From Enoplosus armatus (Eukaryota > Chordata > Actinopteri > Centrarchiformes > Enoplosidae), in the NCBI RefSeq assembly GCF_043641665.1, contig NC_092182.1, forward strand, positions 22,133,241 to 22,197,240: DNA of 64,000 nt, written 5' to 3'. The position numbers and the translations under genes are program-made. Positions 12,001 to 26,100 of the stretch are shown one piece after another. Each line of letters begins with the position of its first letter. Position 1 is the stretch's first letter. The notes below the pieces were generated by a model that saw nothing but the letters and a program-made list of their open reading frames with translations, was not told the origin of the DNA and searched no databases.

Positions 12001-15000
12001 CTAAAATAAGCCATTTAAAAGTCTATAACACCAGTCGGTATTTGGTGGTGTGAAAATTCTCCCACAGCTACAAGCCCAGAACAAAACAATAAAGGAGAGG
12101 AAACGAGAGTGGGACCGAGCTGGTTTTATATACAGTGGGCTGGGTGAGCAATGAAGATGATGGATAACTCCTTGCTGTTGTACTCGACCGATAACAACAC
12201 CCCAAAGTCATTAATGTCTGCTTCCCCCACCACACATGTGGAAACATTTTCCACTTGACCTATTGCCCACATTGTCCCTTTCCTCTTCTCTCTCACCCTC
12301 TCTGTCCCGATCCTTTGAAACTCTGTAGACGTTTTGAAATGTCTAGTTCCTAAATGAGATACCAGCCATTCAAAAAAGGTGACAAAAGGAAGGGACAATG
12401 TACACATAACATTTGATGGCAGATATATCTAAACTTTAAGATGATTTAAATTCAATGCATGTATAGGACTTTGAATACTCGCTAGAGCTGGTTCAGTCTT
12501 GTTTCCCCTTCTTCCTCTTTTTTTTTTCTTACCTCGTCCTCCTTTTGAGGTACGTCTCCAGCAGAGATCCCTTCATTTGGTTTCCTCCAGGTCTTTGGTA
12601 TAGCAGAAGCAGTCTGACTTACTGTAGGGAAATACAAATGCAGGAACATGTAATCAGCCACAGCTAGTCAATGGAACCACAATGTATTTGTGTTTAAAGT
12701 CCTGGCAAATACATTTTTAAAATTTGTTTAAACTTACGATGGGTAGCAGATGATTATGGTTGTCAATGACATAAAACACTTGAAACCACACTTACTTGTG
12801 TAGTTTCAGTTACTTGAACAAACTTAACTATGACGTCTACATAGTCCCAATGTGTTAAACCTCACCCACCTCTGATGAACCTAAAACTAACATTATTTAT
12901 TTACTATTTGACAGATCAGAAAAAGAGGGATGAATGGGAAAAGGTACGTTTCCCACGACCATTATGACCACAAGTCATAGCTGTTTAGGAGATTTCCAAG
13001 ATATCTTCAATGACATAGACGGATGGTACAGCAGAGATAGCTCACACCTTAGACATAAAGGTTCCTGCCATTTAAAAGTCCATTGCTACACCTTATATAA
13101 GCTGTTCTTGCTTGTAGTTCTTCAAATTCTGTACTTGTGGGCACTTGTCATAAATTGATATTGCTATTATTCATACAGTAAAGAATGTGATAAACTAATA
13201 AGCATACATTAGTCAAGATTTTAAAGGGCTAGAAGAAGTGACATGACTTTGACAAGACAAGAGAGGTAGATGACAACAAATCACATTAGCTAAAGATGGT
13301 TTGCTGAATCTGACACTGAATGACAACTGCCTTAATAATGTTTAACATGCTTTAGGTCACTATTGATGCATCCCTTTTTTATCCTATTGTAATCATAGTG
13401 ACAGGTGTGCAGTAAGTGAATAGTGCACCATACAGAGCTTTCAGTTCTACCTGTCTGTCAGGTGTGTGACACGCATGTGACCCAGCAGCTGTTCATTCAC
13501 TCATTTCACAAAACAAACAAATTCACCAAAATACTTCCACTTTTTAACCATTACTTACTTCTGAATGTAGTTTTTTTTCTTGGCAAATAAAAATACCACA
13601 TGTCTCCGTGTCTCATAATTTCCAGGTTTTTCTGAAAGCATGATAACTGACCTTGCTGAGAGTTTACTCTATGCCTTCTCAAGTGTGTCAGCATAGTTCT
13701 TGATGAGAGATTATCTGCAATGTGTGCTGTATGGGTATTCAGGAAACACCCTAGTGCATGAAAGAGCCACTTAATTTTGCTATTTAGGTATAATACCGTG
13801 ATAAAAGTAGTGTACTCATAAAACAGCCTCTCATTTTAGGTTGGACTGTCACCAAAAAAAAGTCATTACTCCTTTGTTGCAGGTTAAAACAGTTTGTTAC
13901 GGAAACAAATTATCTAGGCGGAAATACATTTAACAGATACAGTACCTGTAGTGGGACTCTTCCTGGTGAGTGCTTGTTGCTGGGACTCTGTTTTGCCATC
14001 AGTAATGCCTCCATGTGCCTCTGTCCCTACTGTGGGGACGAGGTCTTTAGTGTCTAAGGGCTTGCTCGGCTCGTCGGCCTCTGTTGTGGCCTGCACTAGA
14101 GGCGGAAGGCCAGGGGGGAGCATAACTGGCAAAGCTGGGGCAGGGCTTGAGGTCAGGGTGACTGGCACCACAGCCACAGGTGCCATAGGGGCGAGCGCAG
14201 CAGCAATGGGCACCTCTGGCCTCACATCAGAGGGCAAAGTTTCAGAGGGGGAGGCCTCTCTGTAAGCAGCAGCAGAGGCCTGAGGCTGGAGTGCAGCTGG
14301 GGACAGAAGAGAAGGCTCCTGAGCCGGGGTGTCTAGCTCAGTCCCAGAGTCTGCAAGGCCATTCAAAGCCTTGGGAGCCGGTGCAGGCGAGGCAGCCAGA
14401 GTTCGTGGGGCATCTGAAAGAGGCTTGTCTGTGTTGGGAGTCAGGGGTGGCGCCAAGGAGGGTTTGTGCTCCCCGACTGAGGAGGAGGGAGAAGAGGCTG
14501 AAGCAGTGGACTCCCTGGCTGAGGGACGTTCACTTTTGTTGGCCACTGAAAGTGGGAGAGTGGCGGGGGCAGTCATCGAGGCAGGGAAAGGAAGCTCTGG
14601 TTCAACGGTAGACGAGGACTCAGTTACAGGAGTGTTGGCCTCAAGTCTCTCCACAGGGGCTTCAGGCTGCACAAGCTTAGGCGAGGAAGACTTCTGGACA
14701 ACTGGCTCCAGTTTTGGCGTATCATCTGGAAGGATGAAGAGTTCAGATAAACACACAATTTAATCATCAAAGGTAATATTTGCATTATATACTACAGTTT
14801 CTTTTAATAGATTGTGTGTAAAGATTATTGGACGGAAACAGGGCTTTGTGTTAGCACATTAATACTAATACAATTAGCCCCAGGCTCAAAAAACCAGATA
14901 GACAAAATCTTCCAACATTTGCATGGAGGTAGAAGTTTAAAAGTGCAGTCCACACAAAGTAGAAGTGGTTCCAAAACTTATGCCAAGAACTGCTGGTTAA

Positions 15001-18000
15001 AATGTTCCAGCTAATTACTGGAAAAGCAGGGAGCCCTGCTGACATTACACACTGATTTGTATGTGAAATGAAAGTGAAAGCATTCGAGTGTTCTTGGGAA
15101 AACAAAGCGATACAAAAGAAACGTGTTGAAATCATTGGTTGAGCAAAAGATTTCTTGCTGGAGGGTTACTGGGGCTGCTGCTCCACATAAGGGGTTGCCA
15201 TAAAACCAAAGAGGATATTGCCTGACATAGGAGGCAATGACACAGCAGTTAAACAGTCCAGTATTTAGTGTACTTTTCTTGAGGGTCTAATGTTATATTT
15301 CCACAATTTGAACATAAAAATATGGTTAAACCTGTCTTGGTTAGACTGTGTGGGAGTGTGGGACCCCTACTTGTTAGGAGTTGTGGATGTATTTTAAAGA
15401 AAGAGAGGGGATGCTGGTGCAGACCTGGCCCTGGTTTGGTGTCTGAAACCCCACTTGTCAACGGCTGCTGTGGCTGTTGGGGCTGTGGGGGCTGCAGTGG
15501 CTGCGGTGGCTGCTGTGGCTGCGGGGGCTGCGGGGGCTCCAACGTGTAGCCTCCAGAATGGGCCTGCTGTGGCTGAGGAGGCTGCGACTGTGGCTCTGGA
15601 GTCTGGCTGCTGCTCAGCTGCTGCGATTTGAGGTAGAAAATGTGAGGATAATGAGGGTGCGGCCATAAAAACTAGCAACACAGAAAACCAGAAAGACAGG
15701 CACAGAGATGTAGGCAAGCACGCACACAAACAAATAAACAAACAAGCCCAAGTGCAGGATTAAGCAGAAATAATGAGTCCAATGCAGTATGGTTAGATTA
15801 AGAGGACAGCAATGGAGAACAAGACAGAAAATGAAGATCAATGTGGGAGGAATGGCAGAAGGAGGGGAACGGCTCAGAACAATGCAGAGAAAAGGGGCAG
15901 ATACAGAAAGAAATAAAATCAAAAGGGGCACAAAAAGACAGAGAAAGAGAGGAAAGACACTGTTAACATCCACAGAAGGACACAGGGAGGAAGAAGTCAC
16001 AATGTCCTTCTTCAGAATCCAGGAAAGTTGTCTCATTTGGGCTCGATACGTTTCATTTGTTAAAATGTGGCATTAGGGGCTTCAATGCCACTAACAGCGG
16101 AACTCTTGGTCAAAGAGACCAGAACCACAGGCTTTACTTGTTGACATCTAGCCAATGCATTTTTTTTAAAGAAGAGGATGGATAGATAAGAGAATATGAG
16201 TGGATTCTGTAGAAGTAGCAGGAGAATACAGACAGTACATATGCAATCTACTGTAAAAGATAGTGGGTGAATACAATCAGTGATAGGAAGGAAGCAGGTG
16301 TAAGATTAAAAGCTGTAACAGCTGTTAAACAAGACTACAGTGAATTCACTCAAGTCATGGCCCCATGTGCATGTCTCTTCATATGTTTTATGTTTTTCAT
16401 TATTATTCTATTGGCCTTTTGACCTAAATAGTCCCAGTAGTCCCCATATGACTGGGAAAACCAAGACTGCTTGTGTAGCTGTAGAACACAAACATTCAAC
16501 CACATTCATAAAACTACTAATAAAAGTGCTTTTTAGATGATGTAATGATTTTCTTTTTAAATGCAAGTCCTGAGCAATAAATAACAGGCATGTTCTGGAC
16601 AGAAAGCCATCGTGAATTTCTTATGAGATGGCAAGATGGCCGAATAAATTGCCACAGACACAGAGGCCGTGTCCTGTCTGTCACACACATGGTGGAGAGC
16701 ACAGAGCTCACACTGCTACAAAGCAACATGAGATGCTTGTCCTCTCCTCGGCTAAGGCTCCAGCCTAAGCAGCTGCTCTTAATGCTACACTACCCTCAGC
16801 TGTAACTACTGTAGGTGATTGGTGGCTGAGCGTGTGAGAGAGCCATACCTGTGGGGGTGTAGGGGTAGAGGAGGGGCGACCGACAGGAGGCGTTGAATTC
16901 CTGCTCCCTGAACCCCCTGCCATGATCTCCTCTGTGATATCCCTGCCACCCTGATTGGGGTCACGGATACGGATCTGGGAGGACAATGGCACAAAAAAAA
17001 CACAAGACCTCACTAAAGCACCCAAGTCTTAGAGCAACCCTGCCTCAGCCATATTTTATGCATAAATTAGGAATAAAGCATCTTGTGGGATAGAAGGGAG
17101 TGTCGTGAAGTGAAAATCATACTCTAAATAATAAATAAAAATTGGTGTGTTATCACAAGTAAAATAAAAAGCACCACATATAACTGCAAATGAAGTGTCA
17201 GTGCAAAGGCTAACACAATTTTCACACAGCCTCTTCACCCACTAATAAGACCCCCCCCCAGAAATGCCAGACTTATACAAGTGTAGTGTCAGTGCACTTC
17301 TGGTTTTGAGAAACATCTGAGTCATGCTCCAACTGAGACTCACAGGCTCCTCCTTCTCGCATGAATGTTGTTAAAACAGGTCACTGACACTTAAATATCA
17401 TCACGTATTTCACCAGAGGTCACAGAGGCAGCAGAATATCATTTCTTTCTTGTGCACAGGGTTTGTGCATTTTATCAAACAATAACCTCATGTCATGTAG
17501 TTATTTTCAATTTCTTGACTATCTGGAGGTTTTAAATTATATGCTGATAGTGGCAGCCCATTAATTCACAATGTCAACACAGATTTCACTTTCACTTTCC
17601 ATTAAATTTGTAAAATAATTCCACATTTTATGCTAAATTATTAAACATATTTTAAACACAAAGAAACACTCTCAACACAAAGAGCAACTGGAATAACTGG
17701 GCAAACTCCCACACATGAATATGTGTATGTATGATCGAAAGCTCCAGAACAGCTACTAAATGAACTTTGAGGTGAGATTGTTTTGTCAGCTGATGCTTCC
17801 AAAGTCAAAACTGAACTGTGAAGCTCAACTTTCAAGCAAATATGGATGAGAAAGTGCTCAGAAGAAAATGAAAATTTCAACATTTCCGTGACATCTAATA
17901 AAATCATGAGATATGACCAGAGAAGCTTCTAAATGAGCCTTGAGGTGACATTGTTTTGTCATCAAAGTTTTTTTTAATCTTTATTATTTTGCAAGCTTCC

Positions 18001-21000
18001 ATTAAAGCAAATGATTCGAAATTTGAAGAAAAAAAAGCACTATTAGTGGAGGTTTAGTGTGTCAAATGTGATGAAAACTACTAAGATACTCACTGTTTTC
18101 TTCTCACGCTTGGCTGGTGGAGGTTGCTGTGGTGTAGGCACTATGATAGGGGGTGAGGGGGGGTACACAGTCTGTCCTGGGTAGTAGGGTGGACCAGCTG
18201 TGGGAACTGGAGCAGGAACAGAGGGTGAGACAGGTGGGTGGTACCTGAGGGGATCTGAATGGATGATAAAACAAAACAGAAGAAAACAGGTTTTAGTAAA
18301 ACACTGATACGTTCAGGCACACAAGGCTGATAGGTTGTGTGTATTTGTGCTACTGCGTGGTTAATTTCAAATAATCAAATTTTAAATGTGATAGGAGTGT
18401 GGGAATAATGCTTGATGTGTATCTGTGTTGGAATAATGACTCACGATATGGGGCAGGGTACTCCCCTGGCCCTGGACCAGGATAGAAGGTGCCAGACCCT
18501 GGAGGCTGCACAGAATACTGCTGAGGAGGTCCCACGTAGGGCGTACTGTGGCGATACTGCAAGTAAATAGAACAGAGAGAGACAGCTTAAAACATCATCA
18601 GTGAGGACAAGACAGATACTGTAAAAGAAATATGTATAATTTCAACAACTGCACACGTTTGCGATCAGTGATGTTATTTTTTTATTTTTATTTTGAATGA
18701 TCGGATTTAATCATCCTTCTGTGAGGAATAAGCCCGCTGTTAAATTCTGCCCAGACCAGTGTTATGAACTGTATTTCTAGTAGTCATTCAAATCTAACCA
18801 GTATCAGGTGCTACCGCTACTTTCTCTGGAGTCATTCAGCACAGTAACAAAAATAACTGCAGGCGCTTTACAGTAGCAACTGTGAAATTTTAATGATTTT
18901 GCTCAATTTCCACCTAAGACAAAGGGTAATGCTAATGTTTAGAATCTGTGTTTGTTATATCATTGTTTTATGCGGGGTTATATTCTGGACCGTGCAGTAT
19001 CTTTCTGGATTCTAGCTGCTTCCCCCTGTTTCCAGTATTTATGCAAAGCTAAACTAACTGGTGTCTGGCTGCAGCTTCATATTTAATAGACAAACATGAC
19101 AGAGGCATAAATCTTCTCCTCCAACTCTCTTGCAAAAAAGTGAATTAGCGTATTTCCCGAAATGTTCCAAAACTACTCCTTAAAACCAAAGAAAAATTTC
19201 TCAGTATTCATTCACTACAAGGAAAAGGATCACAACTGCAGAAACAAATGTGAAATCTAAATTTTTGCTAAATTTTAATAGAAGACAAAGTGTAATTCTG
19301 ATGTTCAGAATCTGTGTTCACAATAATATATCAAAATAAGAGCAATGCTTTTAGAAAATGTATGTGCACACATAACTATAGCTGGAACTGAGGCACAGGC
19401 CTTCAAATGTAATTCTAAGAACCACTTCAGTGTGTCTGTGTCACCTGTGGGATGTAGTACTGTGCAGCCTGTGGGGAAGGGAAAGGCATGGGTGCCATAG
19501 TCATCATGATTGGTTGGTTAGTGGGGTAGACAGCCGCTGTGGGAGTCTGTGAGCCAGGCCGTATGGAGGGTGTGTTTGTAGGGATGGTGGGCCTCGCAGT
19601 CTGCATCTGAGTCCTCTGGAAAAACTAAAAACAACATGTGAGAGAAACACAGAAAAAGAGAAACAACAAAAGATATTAAGTACTATCCCAGAGGCAACAG
19701 TGTCATTTCAGCATGCTGCCATGCTTTATCTACATTTTTTTAAGAAAGTGCAGTTTTTCAGATGTCTTCAGCATTTGGTCTACACATTTCTCACAGTGAG
19801 ACAGCCCTGGTTTTTATCAGCAGCTTAAAAAGAGTCTCAGAAGTCTCATTATTGCTGCAGCCCATTCAGACCATTACATTAAAACCACTCTGAGGGATGA
19901 AAGGCAGAATGATTTTCAGGCAGACATGCACCCTTTTATGCTTCTGTCAAATGTCTCTATAATCAACCCATAATCTCCTCTGTGAATTGCTTTACTGAAC
20001 ATCTCTAAAGTTTGGATTTTATATCGTCACTGGCGTGCAACATGAATCAGACAAATGACATCTACAAAGTAGGGAGCACCACTCTCTGTTTAGACACTTT
20101 GGGCTTTCATGTTTCCTCCTACAATCACCTAATCAACTAAACAGAAGCTTTAAAAGCATGATTAAGTAATTCATATCAAATTTAATCAAACAAAACCATG
20201 GCACATAACCATAATCAGTGAGTCACTGAGTGTCTCAGTTCTTCCAGACATTCACAATAGGCCCTGTGTTCACCATCACCTTGATCACAGGCACCTTCAC
20301 AAGGTTCCTATTATGAAGGTGGGAGGAAAGCAGACATTATTCACAATTACTGAAGTGGTGGATCACCACATTAACTGCAGTATGGTTTAGACTTAGACCA
20401 ATTGGTTTCCCTCACTAATGACACCTGATGCCACTTCCTATCAAGACAAACATGATGAAGTGATGAACTAAACTTTTTTACAATATCAATATTAATAATT
20501 TGAAGATTTTCTGAGGTGATTGTTAATAAATGTTTCCTATGGTTGGATAAGCAACAACTTTGGAGTGCAGACCAGAGCTTACTGGCAGAGACGGGCCCAA
20601 TTACTGTTTCCTGTAGAAAACTAAAAGGATTAGCCAAAGTGTAAATTTCATTACTTCTTGTTTTTTTATATTTTCCTATTTCAAGCTCTTTATTTGTCTT
20701 ATTTTAGCCAGTCTGTCTGTACTGTGAATAAGCTGCACCAGGCTCCACAGCTGTAAAAAATAAAAACTCTTGGACAGCTGAATGGCTTCAAATACCTCTT
20801 TCTGTGCCTGAGCAGCCCGGCCAACCTTGTAGTTGTACTGAATGTGTGACACATGGCATGGCTCTCTTTTCTCGTGAATCACAGAGCACAGAAAACTTAG
20901 ATAAAATATATACTCGTAGTCACTGCAGCTGCAATGACTTCTATACTGCACGTCACAATCAGTTAAAAGTTTAATATTGGACGGGCTTTGTGTTTGGACG

Positions 21001-23086
21001 GGCCTGAAGATAGACCACCACCAACAGCTGTGACCGACTTCCAAACAAGTAGGGCTCAAGCTGGGAATACCCAACCACAGTCACAGTGTGCTCCAGTGAA
21101 GGAGAGCAGAATAAACAATGCTGTAAAACTGTCTAAAAATACCCAGGAGGGAAATCACCTTTAACATAATAAATCAGGTTCAATGGCATTATTGTAAATA
21201 TCCCTGTGGAAATCTGGGAAACGACCAGGAAACTGTTCATTACCAGCTACCCAAAAGACGGTCTCAGTAGAAATTGCTGGCGAAGCAAAAACTAAGAGTC
21301 AACAGACAAAACAACTTTTCAACACTGTCAACAAAAAAAGCGCCTCGTAACTTAGGCTTAAAACAATCACTGAAACAACAACACGTCCAATGGGCATCCA
21401 GAAAATAAATATTGAACATCACATATTTCCAACAAATAAACAGACACTTGGATATAAAAGGAAATAAAACACATGTATCTTAGGGAGGAATATACAGTCT
21501 CTTTCATTCCGCATGCTGTTCATTAAATTGTGCAAGCTAATTAAAGATGAGTAATGAATGGAGCAAAAATGACAAAATGATGAACTGAAAGGTCCAGTAA
21601 AGATCCTCTACAAACTAAAAGACAAAACGTAGGGATAACATGATGACAAAAGACCTCTCTACCGAGCATACACTGTAGTGAAGATGAGGGGGTGTGCAGG
21701 GTTAATAGATAGGAGGGATGGGATCATATAAGGATGATCCTCATCATGCCATGCAGGTCAGAAGAGAATTTTGACAGAGAGGTAAATGTTACCTGGATGG
21801 GCCTGAATCCTCCCTTGAATAATGAAAGCAGGAAAGAGAGAAAAGCCAATGGGAGACTGTACTGGTGAGACTGAAGCCTCAATACAAAAACAAGCAGGCA
21901 ATCATTCAGCCCCACACATCAAGGCGGGAAACTGCCCAATTATTTCCCACTACCCGACACAGTTCCTGTCCTGAGCCACTTTTATTGGCTAAAATAATAA
22001 TAGAAAAAATAGAATAAGGGCTGGTTTATCATTGACTGGGCAGTGGAGTGGAAAAGCTTAAAAGTCAGTCAAAATGTCACATCAGCATTTGACTTGCGGC
22101 CATGTGCCACCCTGACATAACATGTACAGATACGCACATAAGCCTATATCACCCAAACACACACACTTTACTGACAAGTGTATTTCCTTTCTCAAATTGT
22201 GCAGCCTGAGCCTGTGTGACAGTCTACCTCCTACTTTGCCAACTTGGCGTTTTCCAGCCCCAGTGGGACTTGGTTGTCACCTGCAACAATGACTTAGCAA
22301 CACAGATGATGTTGAGGGCTGGGGGCCAGGGAGGGTTACAGACAGCCTTATATCTAATGGAGCTGACACACTTCACGTGGAACAAATCAAAAACAAATGT
22401 TTTGTGTCCTTGTGAGATGTGGGCTGATGTTTTCACTGTATTGCAGAGAGGTAATTTAGTAACACACACACTGAACTCAGGCTGATGCTTGATCTTTATC
22501 TTTTCTCTGTGTAAGCAAAGTGAAATGTTAACCAGAAATACTGTCAGCATATAGGATTATTGTGAAGTGGCTAGATTTTGATGCCAAAGTAACTGTTCTT
22601 CTTATTTGATCATGTTCTGTATGCCGCATGTTAAGATGGAAATGCTGACAAATACATGTGACAAACCATAAAATAAATTCTCTCTCTCTTTCCAAGAGGA
22701 CACACTCAAGGGTAAAACTATTAATACTATCTACAGTTATTTACACTCTTGAGGAAACAACAACAGTTGTTTGTTTTAGTGGTGACTATAATTTCCACTG
22801 GTTTGGACCTTTTCCATCCAAATCCATAGAAGTCAGTTACACTGATAAGTGGAGGAAAAAAATTAAATAATGATCCTTGTTTGACAACAAACTTATGTTT
22901 TGGCCAAATGAATTCATTTTCTGATCTCTATGTACCCTTTACTGTGCATTGAGTGTGTTTCAAGGGGACAATGGCTGTTTTCTCCATTGGTATAAAAGGC
23001 CACTGTTCGGCTTCATCTGCTTTCCGACTCCACTTCCGTGGTGGCACAAGAGATCCCAGCGCCAGTTTGTATCAGCCAGAGCATGC

Positions 23087-23162
<76 letters not shown>

Positions 23163-26100
23163 AGTGTGTGTGTGTGTGTACACACTAATGTCGGCAAACA
23201 CACCCGACACACTTTGACACCATACTATTAATAGTCTGTTAGAAATGTGTCCACACAGAATCATCCAGAAGGTGAGGATGTTGGACAACAAGTAACACAG
23301 CGTACATCTTGAGTACCTGGAGTGTGAATAACACATCAATCTTAAAAGTGGGAAGCTGCGTGAATCATTGCAGCATGAATCAACAAACACAAAGATGACA
23401 GGAAGTCACATGGACTGAATGTCCGCACCCAGACATGTCGAAGGCCCTGTTTACACATGGCATTAACATGCATCTTGGGTGATCCGATCACAAGTGGACA
23501 GCTCTAAGTATGTCAGTTCACACCTGGCATTAGAACGCATCTCGAGTGACCACTTCCCTGCTTTATATATATAAATAAACACGTGCATCATTTCCATTTA
23601 CAAAGACCAAATGCATTGTTGTTTTTAACCTGTGGCAGGCAGCAATGCCTAGTCTGACGGACATTAAAATAATAATAATAATAAGATCTTTGGTGCACGG
23701 ACAAAATCAAAACAATACAGACTGGGTCTATTCCTTGGCGTGTTCCAGACAAACCAAATTGCCCAAGACCCACTTGTAATATATCTTGCACGAATGAGTA
23801 CATACTTCCACTTACGCAGAGGAAGTCAGTTGAGTAGGCGCTCCTTCAATTTGGCCCAGGACACATTCGCATACACACTGCTAATAGAATGGGGCCATAT
23901 CTGGCCCAGGCCACCTCCGAATGTGGTCCGAGTGATCGGATCTCAACGCGTCCTGTGTGCATTCACACCTGCACTTACAGCTGTCCACTTGTGATCGGAT
24001 CCACACCCAAGACACATGTTAATGCCAGGTGTAAACAGGGCCTAAGACTCTTAGCATCCACAAGGTAATACACAAACAGCATCATAAATACTGTGCTGCC
24101 AGACATGAACACATTAACATGCCCTTCATAACCTCATGACATTGGTTCACAAAGTGTCATCTGCTTAACAGGATCCAGAGTTTAAGTGTCAGCCATGAAC
24201 ACAGACACACACACTGGGACCGATCCACACACTTGTTCCTGACTCTTTCCTTGATTACAGCCTACCTGACCACTGGCTACTGTCCCTCATCACTTTGTCT
24301 TGTTTTATCCTGAAAATCAATGATTACCACTTGATTATATAAGCTTTCAAAAAGCAATTTTAAATAATAATCAGCATCTTAAGACTTTGGCTTGTAGACG
24401 TGTTTGTCAAGAAATCTAGACCACAAAGTTCTCACCCAAACAACAATAAAATGGCCAATCTAATTCCAGTACCTTGGTGTAATTACTGGAAACAAATGAG
24501 ACCATGGTCTCATGACTCATAACTGCAAAAAGTCTGACAGATTTAGCTGCACAGAAATAACAATGTCCCTATTTCTGTTTTCTGGCATAAAGCAATCTGC
24601 AATACAGCAAACTATCCTTGAACACTAGTCTGGTTGTACATAATGTTTCTACTAAGGTCTCTACTTAACATCCAACTTAACTATACACCAACTACATAGT
24701 TTATCCTTGTAAATTACTTATTTCATCCTCTAATGTAGCTTCTCCTCATTTTTCACCTTCTCTTTTTTTTTCTTCAAAGAGAAAAACACATCAATTAGTA
24801 TTTTGGCCATACATTATAATAAACATACTCTTTTGTAATATAGTGAAGATCAAGATTCTATCATGTTAAATGCCTTACACACCTCTCAGAAAAATATATA
24901 AACTGTAAGGGAGGCTGAAAGTATCACAATCATTAGCATACAACCTGCGCAAAAACGGTTACTTGTTCTGCTCAGAGCCCAAACCCAGGACACCCACACG
25001 CTTCATTACATCTAAACCCAATAAAGACTATTAAATACCGAGTCAATTCTCGGAACAAACTAAGATCAATCTCACCATAAAAATAAACATGAATAGTACA
25101 AGAACACACCCGTCAGGAAACAGCTCTGTGCACCTGGCTGGATATCTTGATTAAATAGCAGCACGCTCAGAAAAATACCATGATAATTAAAACCTTTCTA
25201 ACTGTATCCAAGATACTTGAAGGCTTTCAAATCTGAGACTTTTTTAAGGAACAGCAGACGCCCCACAAACAGCCCTTTGCCAGCAGGTACCAGCAAACTG
25301 CTTTGATGATGATGATGCGAGAGGGGGAGCAGGAGGGGTGTTCAGCGGGGGTAAATTACCTGATGGTGGGTTGGTCGAGGGCCCGTAGCAAACTGGTGGG
25401 GGAGGGAGGAGAGGTCCAGCAAGGAGATTTGAAGCAGTGATGGCAAAGCAGGGAGAAGAAAGAGCATAAGAGAGACACAGAGATAAGATGAGCGATGAAG
25501 GCAGATGCTTGAAAATACAGTACAAAACCACAGAGCAACAAAGCTTTTAAGACACGATTGATGATGCAGCTCTCAGACCCAGGTCAAAGTGTGTATTTGC
25601 AAATAACAGCTTGCTTTAAGTACCAGATATGTTGAGTTAACTGCATCAGGACAATGTGGACATTATAATGCCAAATTGTCAAACACAGAAAAGAACATAA
25701 TTTCTATGCTGTGACGCAAACTGTAGTGGAATTAAAATAATGTCCTTTTTTTTTATGTGGCAAACCTTACCATTGTAACCACACAGTTTGGAACAAGACT
25801 TATGTATGTGAAAACACACTGACCGAGGTCTTGTTAGCCTTGCTCTACTGATGGGGGCTGGGCAGGAGCCAGGCAAGATTAATAAATAATGCTTACTAGG
25901 TGCATGTGTACAGAGAATGCTGGCAAAGTAAATATAATATTTGGAAATGTCTTACTAGGCTTGTCGTGGTGGAGGGTTCTTCACAAAAGGTGCTATCATA
26001 AAATGGCTTTCCTTAGGCTACACTGAACAAACACTATAAGACAGAGCAGCTTGACTTTACGCAAACATAGATATCTTAAACTAAGTAAGATAACAACAAT

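Larger units (their letters stand above)
10979..18093 (-). other. eif4g3: eif4g3 introns among exons 9-14
   Basis: Introns of 0.7-1.6 kb (10,979-12,532; 12,622-13,945; 14,726-15,424; 15,621-16,848; 16,975-18,093). They are A/T-rich unique sequence with short homopolymers (A run at 11,518, C run near 17,251). No repeats of recognised family and no convincing additional exon were seen. Confidence 0.75.
21814..25359 (-). other. eif4g3: eif4g3 intron 5 (upstream of the microexon)
   Basis: About 3.5 kb. It holds the UGC/pyrimidine element next to the microexon (21,828-21,850), a long TG microsatellite and a 600-bp hAT-like MITE. The rest is A/T-rich unique sequence. Confidence 0.75.

Noticed and set aside
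13951..14763. Plus-strand frames of 104-144 codons opposite eif4g3 exon 12
   Set aside because: Shadow frames of a GC-rich, Pro/Ala-coding exon; the minus frame has matching splice phases and homologous neighbours.
15614..16036. 140-codon hydrophobic minus-strand frame next to exon 11
   Set aside because: Leu/Phe/Ser-rich from a pyrimidine-rich intron; out of phase with the exon acceptor and not homologous to eIF4G.
22949..23390. Open frames of CV or HT repeats on both strands
   Set aside because: They are translations of the TG microsatellite.
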